The position numbers were made by a program, and so were the translations under genes. Below, piece after piece: positions 31,793 through 40,556 of a DNA stretch of 64,000 bases (the stretch's first letter is position 1; each line of letters starts with the position of its first letter). Source of the DNA: an uncultured Bacteroidota bacterium (lineage in GTDB: Bacteria; Bacteroidota; Bacteroidia; Chitinophagales; Chitinophagaceae); the NCBI GenBank assembly GCA_903929425.1, contig CAIYUO010000085.1, positions 1 to 64,000 of the forward strand, in the 5' to 3' direction. The notes beneath the pieces are model-generated. The model made no database searches and was not told where the DNA came from. It was given only the letters and a program-made list of their open reading frames with translations.

Positions 31793-33535
31793 TTATAAAT
31801 TTTGTTTTTGTAACTGATCCAAGATGTACTCCGACGTACGCATTGATAAAGCTAAAATAGTCCATGTGATATTTTTATCAGCTTGAGAAGTAAACACCGA
31901 TCCATCCACACAGAATAAATTATTACAATCATGTGCTTGACCCCATTTGTTTAAGGCCGACGTTTTTTTGTCTGCACCCATACGAACGGTTCCCGCTTCA
32001 TGTATAATATTTCCTGGATTAGATAAACCATATTTATTGCTAGCATCATCTTGATCACCCCAGGTAATAACAGCTCCCATTTCATGCATAATTTCACGGA
32101 AGGTTTCCTTCATGTGCTTTGCTTGCTTGATCTCATATTCTGAATTATTACAATCAAATTTCAATACAGGAATACCATATTTGTCCACTACTTCAGGATC
32201 AATACTACAATGGTTTTTAAAATTAGGAACTGCTTCACCACGACCACCCATACCTACTGAAGCGCCATAAAAGAAACGAACATCTTCTTTTAATGAACTA
32301 CCATATCCACCTTCATCTTTGGTTTTGCCATTTACTTGGAATTTTCCATTTAAACCTTGCATTCCCATTCCGAAACCATAACTAGGTTGGCTCATGCCAC
32401 CCCAATATTCAATATGGTATCCACGAGGAAAATCTAATTTTTTGTTATCCAACCACCATGGTGTATAAACGTGCATACCGCCAACACCGTCCTCATTATA
32501 ACGCTTACGTCCCATTAAGTTTGGAATCACCCCTCCTAAAGCAGCACCAGTAGAATCATGTAAATAGTGACCTACTACACCACTACTATTCGCTAAACCA
32601 TTGGGATGTTTTTGTGATTTTGAATTCAATAATAATCGCGCAGTTTCACAAGTACTTGCGCCGAGGATAACCACTTTCGCATTTATTTGATACTCTTGTT
32701 TGTCATTTTTATTTACATAAGAAATACCAACTGCTTTTCCTTCCTTGTCCGTTAATACTTCACGCGCCATAGCACCTGTGATTAAATCAACATTACCTGT
32801 TAATACTGCAGGACGCACTAATACAGATGAGGAAGAAAAGTCACCATATACTTTACATGAGCGATTACATTGACCGCAATAAAAACAAGCACCGCGTTCG
32901 TCATTTATTTTTTTAGTCAAAATAGATAAACGAGAAGGTATCACAGGGATATTAATTCCAGTGGCTGCTTTTTTAAACATCAATTCATGTAAACGTGGTT
33001 TTGGAGGAGGTAAGAAAATTCCATCAGGATCATTTTCCAATCCTTCATTAGTCCCATATACACCAATTAACTTATCAATTTTATCGTAATAAGGTTTTAC
33101 ATCCTCATAACCAATTGGCCAGTCATCTCCTAATCCATCAATACTATGTCTTTTAAAATCCTTAGGTCCAAAACGTAATGAAATCCGACCCCAGTGATTG
33201 GTACGACCTCCTACCATTCTTGCTCTCCACCAATCAAAATGATCTGAACCCTTTGTTTGTGTATAAGGTTCGCCTTCAATTTCCCAACCCCAGTAACAAC
33301 CATCAAATTCACCGAAAGGGCGAAACTTTGAACTTGCTCCTCGACGCGGAGAATCCCATGGATTTTTTAACTGTGCTGAATTTTTTGCTGGATCATAATC
33401 AGGACCTGCTTCAAGTAAACATACTTTAAGGCCTGCTTTTGCCAAAACGTATGCTGCCATACCACCCCCAGCACCTGAACCAACAATAATAGCGTCGTAT
33501 TTTTTAGGCGCTACTTTTACTTGAAAATCTGACAT
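31793..33535 (-). CDS. GMC family oxidoreductase
   Basis: DAIIVGSGAGGGMAAYVLAKAGLKVCLLEAG FAD-binding motif; MVGGRTNHWGR; C-terminal NLFCVDGSVF. Confidence 0.92.
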   Translation of the reverse strand: MSDFQVKVAPKKYDAIIVGSGAGGGMAAYVLAKAGLKVCLLEAGPDYDPAKNSAQLKNPWDSPRRGASSKFRPFGEFDGCYWGWEIEGEPYTQTKGSDHFDWWRARMVGGRTNHWGRISLRFGPKDFKRHSIDGLGDDWPIGYEDVKPYYDKIDKLIGVYGTNEGLENDPDGIFLPPPKPRLHELMFKKAATGINIPVIPSRLSILTKKINDERGACFYCGQCNRSCKVYGDFSSSSVLVRPAVLTGNVDLITGAMAREVLTDKEGKAVGISYVNKNDKQEYQINAKVVILGASTCETARLLLNSKSQKHPNGLANSSGVVGHYLHDSTGAALGGVIPNLMGRKRYNEDGVGGMHVYTPWWLDNKKLDFPRGYHIEYWGGMSQPSYGFGMGMQGLNGKFQVNGKTKDEGGYGSSLKEDVRFFYGASVGMGGRGEAVPNFKNHCSIDPEVVDKYGIPVLKFDCNNSEYEIKQAKHMKETFREIMHEMGAVITWGDQDDASNKYGLSNPGNIIHEAGTVRMGADKKTSALNKWGQAHDCNNLFCVDGSVFTSQADKNITWTILALSMRTSEYILDQLQKQNL

Positions 33536-33624
33536 AAGGCAATCGTTTTTCTAATGAGATTTGAACTATGAATTTAATGAAATTTTTCATTCAAATAGAA
33601 AAATATATTTGAACTGCCCTGCCG

Positions 33625-33804
33625 AAATGATATTCATGAAACATCTCATGCTTCGTGTTCGTCATGGCCGCTAAAAAATGACTTTCCCATCTTAAATTGT
33701 GAACTCGCTTCGCTCAAACATGCACAATTTTTAACGACGTAGAAGTCATTTTTCTTAACGCTATGACTCAGACTCTGCATTAAGATGTTCAATTGATATC
33801 ATTT
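33625..33804 (+). repeat. nested-palindrome element, copy 1
   Basis: Arms: AAATGATAT/ATATCATTT (33625-33633/33796-33804), GTCAT/ATGAC (33661-33665/33763-33767), AAAAATGACTT/AAGTCATTTTT (33674-33684/33743-33753), AAATTGTG/CACAATTT (33694-33701/33723-33730); tip AACTCGCTTCGCTCAAACATG. Confidence 0.8.
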
Positions 33805-33847
33805 TTAGCATTTAATTATCGTAGAGATTTATTTTGACCTAAAAACG

Positions 33848-34026
33848 AATGAGAAAAATGTATTTTGATTCTGAACTTTGAGCCATAGCGTTAAGAAATC
33901 TCTAAATCTGAACGTTAAAAAAGTCTGCATGTTTGAGCACGAAGTGCGAGTTCAGACTTTTAATTCAGATTTAGAGATTTTAGCGTAAAATGGCGATAGA
34001 GAAAAATGAAATACATTTTTCTCATT
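33848..34026 (-). repeat. nested-palindrome element, copy 2 (inverted relative to copy 1)
   Basis: Arms (plus-strand coordinates): 18 bp perfect 33848-33865/34009-34026; GCCAT/ATGGC 33882-33886/33990-33994; 17 bp perfect 33896-33912/33964-33980; 9 bp 33919-33927/33953-33961; tip GCACGAAGTGC 33937-33947. Confidence 0.85.
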
Positions 34027-34033
34027 AGTTGGT

Positions 34034-34063
34034 AAAAAAATACCCACTCGAAAAGTGGGTATT
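34034..34063 (-). terminator. Rho-independent terminator after nrdJ
   Basis: Minus strand AATACCCACT..AGTGGGTATT followed by TTTTT. Confidence 0.82.
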
Positions 34064-34090
34064 GAAGATTAAAATTAATGACGTTAAGGT

Positions 34091-37000
34091 CTAGCTACAG
34101 CCCATGCTTGTTCCACAGTTTAAACATTTGTAACAAGTACCGCTACGAATAGTAATGTGTCCACAAGTGCTACATGCTGGGGCATCACTTTGCATGCTTT
34201 TAGCTGCTGCAGTTACATTATCCATGGTACCACCTTCATTAACTGTTGCTACAACATTTGCCTTAGCCGCTGTTGCAGGTGCAGCTGCAGGAGCTGTTAC
34301 ACGAATGCTGCTTAATTCAGGCTTTCCCACTAATGTAATGTCACTAGCATCACCTAAATTTTCAACTGTTGGTTTGTCTAAAACATGTACCAAATCGGTT
34401 CTTCCTAAATATTCATATGCTAAAGCACGGAATATAAAGTCAACAATGGATGTAGTTGTTTTAATATTTGGATGATCCACCATACCTGATGGTTCAAACT
34501 TAGTGAATACGAATTTATCAACGAACTCTTCTAATGGCACACCATATTGTAAGCCCACAGAAATGGAGATCGCGAAACAGTTCATTAAGCTACGTAAGGT
34601 AGAACCTTCTTTTGCTAAGTCAATGAATAATTCACCAACTGTTCCGTCATTGTATTCACCAGTTCTTAAAAATAATACTTGACCGCCAATTCTTGCTTTT
34701 TGTGTAAAGCCGCGACGCTTAGCTGGTAAGGATTTGCGCTCAACAATGCGAGATAATTGACGCTTCAAAACAGTATCCGTTGAAGTCGTCATTCTCTTTT
34801 GGACTTCTTCTAATAATTCATCAACTGTTAAGTTGCTTAAGTCTACCATTTGAGATGCACCCGCTTCCGCTACTGCTTCAGTTGTCGCTTCTGCCTCTGC
34901 GTCCTCGGTTTTCTTTTTCTTATCCGATTTTGTAGACAATGGTTGGCTTAATTTAGAACCATCACGGTATAAAGCATTTGCTTTTAAACCTAATTCCCAA
35001 CTCATTAAATAACAATCAGCAATTTCTTCAACAGTTGCTTCGTTTGGAAGATTGATTGTTTTTGAAATCGCGCCAGATAAGAATGGTTGACATGCAGCCA
35101 TCATTCTAATATGACCGTGTGCGTGAATATATCTTACACCTTTTTTACCGTTTTTATTTGCACAATCGAATACTGGCAAGTGTGCAGGATCTAAGTCTGG
35201 AGCACCTTCTACAGTCATGGTACCGCAAACATAATCGTTCGCTTCATCAATTTGATCCTCGCTAAATCCTAATGCTTCTAATAAATTAAAGCTCCAGTCT
35301 GCAAATACTTCTTCTTTAAATCCTAATCTTGTTAAACAAGCATCACCTAAAGTGAAACGGTTAAAGATGAATCCAATTTCGAATGCAGATTTTGCAGCGC
35401 CATTTAATTTAGTTACTTCCTCTTGCGTGAATCCTTTTGCTAATAAAGATGCATCATTAATGTGTGGTGCATTGGTAAAGCTTGCATGACCAACTGCAAA
35501 ATTTACAATCGCATCATTTTGTTTTTGAGTATACCCCAAATTCTTTAATGCTTGAGGTACTGATTGATTGATGATTTTGAAATATCCGCCACCTGATAAT
35601 TTTTTAAATTTCACTAATGCGAAATCTGGTTCAACACCTGTTGTATCACAATCCATTACTAAACCAATGGTACCTGTTGGAGCAATTACCGTTGTTTGAG
35701 CATTTCTATAACCATATTTTTCTCCTAATTGAACTGCATCATCCCAAGCCTTTGTTGCAGCTTTTAATAAATAGTCAGGAGTGTATTGTGCTTTAATTCC
35801 TTGAGGTTTAATTTCAATGCCTACATAAGCATCAGCATCGTATGCAGCTGCACGGTGGTTACGCATTACACGCAACATGTCTTCTTTATTTTCAGCATAT
35901 TTATCAAATGCACCTAAGAAGCTCGCCATTTCTGCTGATGTTTTGTAAGCAATACCTGTCATGATTGCAGAAATTGCACCCGCAATACCACGTGCTTCTT
36001 CACTATCATAAGGAATACCACTTACCATTAACATAGAACCAAGGTTAGCAAATCCTAAACCTGTAGTTCTGTAGTCGTAAGATAACTGTGCAACTTCTTT
36101 AGAAGGGAACTGAGCCATTAAGATAGATACTTCTAATACAGTCTGCCATAATCTAGTTGTATATTCAAATCCTTCAACATCAAATGAGTTATCTGATTCG
36201 TCGAAGAATTTTCTTAAGTTGATAGAAGCTAAGTTACATGCAGTGTTGTCTAAGAACATGTACTCTGAACATGGATTAGAAGCATTAATGCGACCACCCT
36301 TTGGACAAGTGTGCCACTCGTTAATTGTAGTGTCATATTGTGTACCTGGATCCGCACAACGCCATGCAGCGTTTGCAATTTGCTCCCACACTTCTCTTGC
36401 AGGAATTGATTTCATTACACGACCATCGGTACGTGCTTTTAATTCCCAATTACCATTTTCAGATAATGCTTTGAAAAAGCTATTCGGAATACGAACTGAG
36501 TTATTTGAATTTTGACCTGAAACAGTTGCATAAGCTTCTCCTTCATATCCATTATCATAACCCGCAGCTACTAATGCAGCCACTTTATCTTCTTCTTGTA
36601 CTTTCCAGTTAATAAATTCCAATACTTCAGGGTGATCTAAATCCAAACAAACCATTTTAGCAGCACGACGTGTTGTACCGCCAGATTTGATGGCACCTGC
36701 AGCGCGGTCACCAATTTTCAAGAAGCTCATTAAACCACTTGATGAACCACCACCCGATAATTTTTCATTAGCTCCTCTAATTTGAGAGAAGTTTGTTCCA
36801 ACACCAGAACCATATTTAAAAATTCTAGCTTCTCTTGTCCACAAATCCATGATACCCCCCTCGTTCACTAAATCATCGCTAACACTTAAGATAAAACATG
36901 CGTGAGGTTGTGGACGCTCATAAGCACTTGTAGAACGCTTTAATTGTTTGTCAATTGGGTCTACATAATAGTGACCTTGTGCACCTCCGGTAATACCATA

Positions 37001-37447
37001 GCTTTCGTGTAAACCTGTATTAAACCATTGTGGCGAGTTAGGCACACAAGCTTGGTTTAAAATACTGTATACTAATTCCTCATAAAATACTTGTGCATCA
37101 TTCGATGTTGCAAAATAACCATAACGTTCTCCCCAAACTCTCCAACAATTAGCCATACGATGTGCTACTTGTTTTACAGAAGTTTCTCTACCTAATGAAC
37201 CATCGGCTTGAGGTACACCTGCTTTTCTAAAATATTTTTGTGCTAAAATGTCCGTAGCAATTTGGCTCCATTGTTTTGGAACTTCTACGTTTGTCATTTC
37301 AAACACTTTTTCTCCGTTTGGATTTTTAATTACGCTATCACGGTAGTCGTACTCGAATAAATCAAATGGAGACACATTGTCTTTTGTGAAGCGGCGAGAA
37401 AATTTTAATCCTTTCTCTGGGGTTTGTTTTGTTTTTGGATTAGCCAT
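34091..37447 (-). CDS. nrdJ: vitamin B12-dependent (class II) ribonucleotide reductase
   Basis: ACVPNSPQWFNTGL, NPCSEYMFLDNTACNLASINL, APTGTIGLVMDCDTTGVEPDF; C-terminal CSTCGHITIRSGTCYKCLNCGTSMGCS. Confidence 0.95.
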   Translation of the reverse strand: MANPKTKQTPEKGLKFSRRFTKDNVSPFDLFEYDYRDSVIKNPNGEKVFEMTNVEVPKQWSQIATDILAQKYFRKAGVPQADGSLGRETSVKQVAHRMANCWRVWGERYGYFATSNDAQVFYEELVYSILNQACVPNSPQWFNTGLHESYGITGGAQGHYYVDPIDKQLKRSTSAYERPQPHACFILSVSDDLVNEGGIMDLWTREARIFKYGSGVGTNFSQIRGANEKLSGGGSSSGLMSFLKIGDRAAGAIKSGGTTRRAAKMVCLDLDHPEVLEFINWKVQEEDKVAALVAAGYDNGYEGEAYATVSGQNSNNSVRIPNSFFKALSENGNWELKARTDGRVMKSIPAREVWEQIANAAWRCADPGTQYDTTINEWHTCPKGGRINASNPCSEYMFLDNTACNLASINLRKFFDESDNSFDVEGFEYTTRLWQTVLEVSILMAQFPSKEVAQLSYDYRTTGLGFANLGSMLMVSGIPYDSEEARGIAGAISAIMTGIAYKTSAEMASFLGAFDKYAENKEDMLRVMRNHRAAAYDADAYVGIEIKPQGIKAQYTPDYLLKAATKAWDDAVQLGEKYGYRNAQTTVIAPTGTIGLVMDCDTTGVEPDFALVKFKKLSGGGYFKIINQSVPQALKNLGYTQKQNDAIVNFAVGHASFTNAPHINDASLLAKGFTQEEVTKLNGAAKSAFEIGFIFNRFTLGDACLTRLGFKEEVFADWSFNLLEALGFSEDQIDEANDYVCGTMTVEGAPDLDPAHLPVFDCANKNGKKGVRYIHAHGHIRMMAACQPFLSGAISKTINLPNEATVEEIADCYLMSWELGLKANALYRDGSKLSQPLSTKSDKKKKTEDAEAEATTEAVAEAGASQMVDLSNLTVDELLEEVQKRMTTSTDTVLKRQLSRIVERKSLPAKRRGFTQKARIGGQVLFLRTGEYNDGTVGELFIDLAKEGSTLRSLMNCFAISISVGLQYGVPLEEFVDKFVFTKFEPSGMVDHPNIKTTTSIVDFIFRALAYEYLGRTDLVHVLDKPTVENLGDASDITLVGKPELSSIRVTAPAAAPATAAKANVVATVNEGGTMDNVTAAAKSMQSDAPACSTCGHITIRSGTCYKCLNCGTSMGCS

Positions 37448-37772
37448 GGTCGTATTCTAGTTTTAAAAGGGTGTTCGTTATGTCTCCCAGTAGGTTTTTT
37501 CAAAAACCTTGATGGGTATACGAAAATATCCTTTGATTTCGACAATTCCTTTCCTGAAATATCAACAGCTGTGGAAAATTCAAGTGAACAATTCGAAAGT
37601 CCATAACACCATTGAATTCTACGATTTATCCCCACCGAATGTTAGTTTCTTAAGAAAAAAAACTTCTAATTATCAGTTTTTTTTGTAATAAATATAATAG
37701 TTGCATTTACATTCCCTTAAAATTGATATTTTTGGGCATTGGGACTTGTGAATTAATCAATTAGGATCTATC

Positions 37773-38522
37773 ATGAAACAGGATATATATAAAGGAATTT
37801 GTAACGGAAAAGCAACTGCCCACAAAGCTTTTGCTGTTTTAGTAGACCCTGATAAATTAGACGAAATTTCATTATTAAATACCATTGCCTTAGCCGTAGA
37901 GGCAAAAGTTGATTACTTTTTTGTGGGTGGTAGTTTAGTCGTAACAGACACTTTAGACAAAGTGGTTTCAGCTATTAAAGAAAAGTGCAATATCCCGGTT
38001 ATTTTATTTCCTGGTTCTCCTGACCAAATTACCCCAAAAGCGGACGCCCTTTTATACCTCTCCCTAATATCAGGTCGTAATCCTGAATTATTAATTGGTC
38101 AACATGTTATAAGTGCACCATTTGTAAGACAAAGTGGATTGGAAATTATGCCTGTAGGTTATATGCTAGTAGATGGTGGTACCCCAACCACAGTTTCTTA
38201 TATATCAAATACGAACCCTATTCCAGCTAATAAAAATGATATCGCCTCCTGTACTGCTATGGCTGGTGAAATGCTTGGCTTGAAATTAATATACATGGAC
38301 GCAGGTAGTGGAGCACAAAAGGCCATACCAACAGCTATGATAACACAGGTAGCTAAATATATTAGTATACCCTTAATTGTTGGTGGTGGTATAACTACTG
38401 CTGATAAAGCAAAAGAAAACTGCTTAGCCGGTGCCGATGTAATTGTAGTGGGTAATGCAGTGGAAAAGGATCCAAACTTGATTAAGGAAATAGCAGCTGC
38501 TATTCATAGTTTGAATAAATAG
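37773..38522 (+). CDS. geranylgeranylglyceryl/heptaprenylglyceryl phosphate synthase
   Basis: FAVLVDPDKLDE, FFVGGSLV, PVILFPGSPDQI, YMDAGSGA, IVGGGITTADKA. Confidence 0.9.
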   Translation: MKQDIYKGICNGKATAHKAFAVLVDPDKLDEISLLNTIALAVEAKVDYFFVGGSLVVTDTLDKVVSAIKEKCNIPVILFPGSPDQITPKADALLYLSLISGRNPELLIGQHVISAPFVRQSGLEIMPVGYMLVDGGTPTTVSYISNTNPIPANKNDIASCTAMAGEMLGLKLIYMDAGSGAQKAIPTAMITQVAKYISIPLIVGGGITTADKAKENCLAGADVIVVGNAVEKDPNLIKEIAAAIHSLNK

Positions 38523-38538
38523 TTGTTGACAGGGTCAA

Positions 38539-39279
38539 TTAGAAACTCATCATTTCCTTGAACTTCACCGTTTGACGACGACTAATTTCAATTTTTTCAC
38601 CTCCCTTTAATTCAACAAGTAATCCTCCATTATAATAAGGTTCAATTTTTTCAATCCAATGTAGGTTGATTATATGTTTGCGATTGGCCCTGAAAAACAC
38701 ACGCTCATCCAACCGATCCTCCAAAGCATTAAGTGATTTTAAAATGAGCGGCTTATGCGTTGAAAAATAAACTTTTGCATAATTGCCCACACTTTCAAAT
38801 AACCTTATTTCGGCTAGTTTAACAAACCAACATTTTTCACCATCTTTTACAAACACTTGATCCGCTTCGATTAATGGACCTCGACTAGTCCCCATTAAAC
38901 TTGCTTGCTCTAATTGAATTTCAGTTTGTAATTTTTGTATAGCATCTGCCAAACGTAATGGGTCAATTGGTTTTAATAAATAGTCCAATGCATTTACTTC
39001 AAATGCTTTTAAAGCAAACTCATCATAAGCAGTAGTAAAAATAACCCTTGGTGATTTTTCCAATTCTGCCAATAAATCGAAGCCTGTTTTTCCAGGCATT
39101 TGTATGTCTAAAAAAATTAAGTCGGGACGTGCAATGTCAATTTTTTCAACACCTTCATCAACATTACTTGCTTCATCAACTATTTGGATTTCTGGATATT
39201 GTTCCAATAATTTTTTTAATTCATTTCTTGCCAAACGCTCGTCATCAATAATAATCGCTTTAATAGGGTTTATAGGCAT
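38539..39279 (-). CDS. LytR/AlgR family (LytTR) response regulator
   Basis: Receiver domain LIFLDIQMPGKTGFDLL, C-terminal LytTR domain FFRANRKHIINLHWIEKIEPYYNGG. Confidence 0.93.
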   Translation of the reverse strand: MPINPIKAIIIDDERLARNELKKLLEQYPEIQIVDEASNVDEGVEKIDIARPDLIFLDIQMPGKTGFDLLAELEKSPRVIFTTAYDEFALKAFEVNALDYLLKPIDPLRLADAIQKLQTEIQLEQASLMGTSRGPLIEADQVFVKDGEKCWFVKLAEIRLFESVGNYAKVYFSTHKPLILKSLNALEDRLDERVFFRANRKHIINLHWIEKIEPYYNGGLLVELKGGEKIEISRRQTVKFKEMMSF

Positions 39280-39302
39280 GATTTAATTTTTAAAATTAGG
39301 AT

Positions 39303-40415
39303 CTAATGTATAGGTATTACTAATTTGGCTGTTACTTGGTTGGGCTCACATTGATAAATTTCAAATATAGCTTCCCCTTGGTATAAAATATTTAAACGCT
39401 CTCTGGTACTTTGTAAGCCAAACCCATCATTTTCAGACGGTTTTAAAAGTCCAGTATTCATCACTTTCAATTCCAATTTATTTTGCTCAAATTTTGAAAC
39501 AATTTTAATAGTACAATCGCCAGGCTGCTTGCCTAGACCATGTTTTATAGCATTTTCTACTAAAGTTTGAAGCATCATTGGTGGCAACTGATTTTGCAAA
39601 GTGGCTGGGTCAATTTCATAAATAATTTTTAACCTGTCTGCAAAACGAATATATTCAAGTGCCAAATAATCTTGTACTATAGCTAACTCTTTTTCTAAGC
39701 TAGTCACCTCCACTTTATTACTATGAATACTACTTCTTAAAATATTACTAAGCTCCGTAATGGCTTGTCTTGAGCGCTGTGGATCCTCGTCCACCAATGC
39801 ACGTATACTATTTAAGGCATTAAAAATAAAATGCGGATTAATTTGGGACTTAATCGTTTTTAATTCTAATTCTTTGATGAGTGTTTCTAATTTAATTTTT
39901 TTAATTTCCTCCTTATTGGCGAATTCAATATAATGCCATAAAATATAAATAGATATCCAAACAAAAAAGATAGGCGTATCTAAGATCAATCCAAAAAATA
40001 AACGTCTTGTAACCCTTGCTCCATTCCAATTAGCAATGATGGCATCCAAAGAAAATACAAAATGATTGCTTTCCGTTTTTGCCATTTCTCTACCTGGCTC
40101 GTATAATCTTAACGCCTCAATCAAAGAACTATTGATAAGGCTGTAAGAAAAGGAAAAAAATATCACCAATAAAAAAAATTTCCACCATTGTTTAGAGGGT
40201 GTTGGTGGTTTTAATTTATTTACAATAATGCTTGTTCTTAAAATATGGGTAATCAAAACACCAAGCATAACACTTATTAATATACGCTGAAAAAAAACAA
40301 CATTAATTTGTCTTTCCAATACATAGGAAAAAAGGAATATAGTGAGTGCATAACTAGCCCAACCTCCAATTTGACAAACCCAATAAATGGAATGCTGCTT
40401 TTTTAACATATCCAA
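39303..40415 (-). CDS. LytS-type sensor histidine kinase
   Basis: N-terminal TM helices; KSQINPHFIFNALNSIRALV; LQTLVENAIKHGL; paired with LytTR regulator. Confidence 0.93.
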   Translation of the reverse strand: MDMLKKQHSIYWVCQIGGWASYALTIFLFSYVLERQINVVFFQRILISVMLGVLITHILRTSIIVNKLKPPTPSKQWWKFFLLVIFFSFSYSLINSSLIEALRLYEPGREMAKTESNHFVFSLDAIIANWNGARVTRRLFFGLILDTPIFFVWISIYILWHYIEFANKEEIKKIKLETLIKELELKTIKSQINPHFIFNALNSIRALVDEDPQRSRQAITELSNILRSSIHSNKVEVTSLEKELAIVQDYLALEYIRFADRLKIIYEIDPATLQNQLPPMMLQTLVENAIKHGLGKQPGDCTIKIVSKFEQNKLELKVMNTGLLKPSENDGFGLQSTRERLNILYQGEAIFEIYQCEPNQVTAKLVIPIH

Positions 40416-40556
40416 ATTTACTCATTTAAGATTGCTTATACTGCCATATAATAGATTAATGGCAAAATGAATAGATAAACGGGGGCACTAAATAATGCTT
40501 AAACTTTTCGCTAATATTTATGTTATTAACTTACTTTTACTTAACAAATATCGAGC

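Noticed and set aside
31132-33535. Novel redox operon (Tat-leader subunit plus GMC oxidoreductase)
   Set aside because: This pairing of gluconate dehydrogenase subunit 3-like and GMC proteins is a known recurrent arrangement.
33625-34026. Integron attC sites
   Set aside because: The GTTAAG/GTTAAAA motifs superficially recall R boxes, but there is no partner RYYYAAC in the right position, no cassette ORF and no integrase in the window.
33625-34026. CRISPR array
   Set aside because: Only two divergent, inverted copies with no regular spacers and no cas genes.
37405-37635. 76 aa ORF overlapping the nrdJ start
   Set aside because: Overlaps nrdJ out of frame, with no domain resemblance or good start context.
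37448-37772. Cobalamin riboswitch upstream of the B12-dependent RNR
   Set aside because: I could not find a B12-box-like sequence or the expected leader architecture; only a simple hairpin was visible. An Rfam search would be decisive.
38539-40415. Novel signalling system from the LytS/LytTR pair
   Set aside because: A standard LytS-type kinase and LytTR regulator pair common in Bacteroidota; nothing unusual in architecture.
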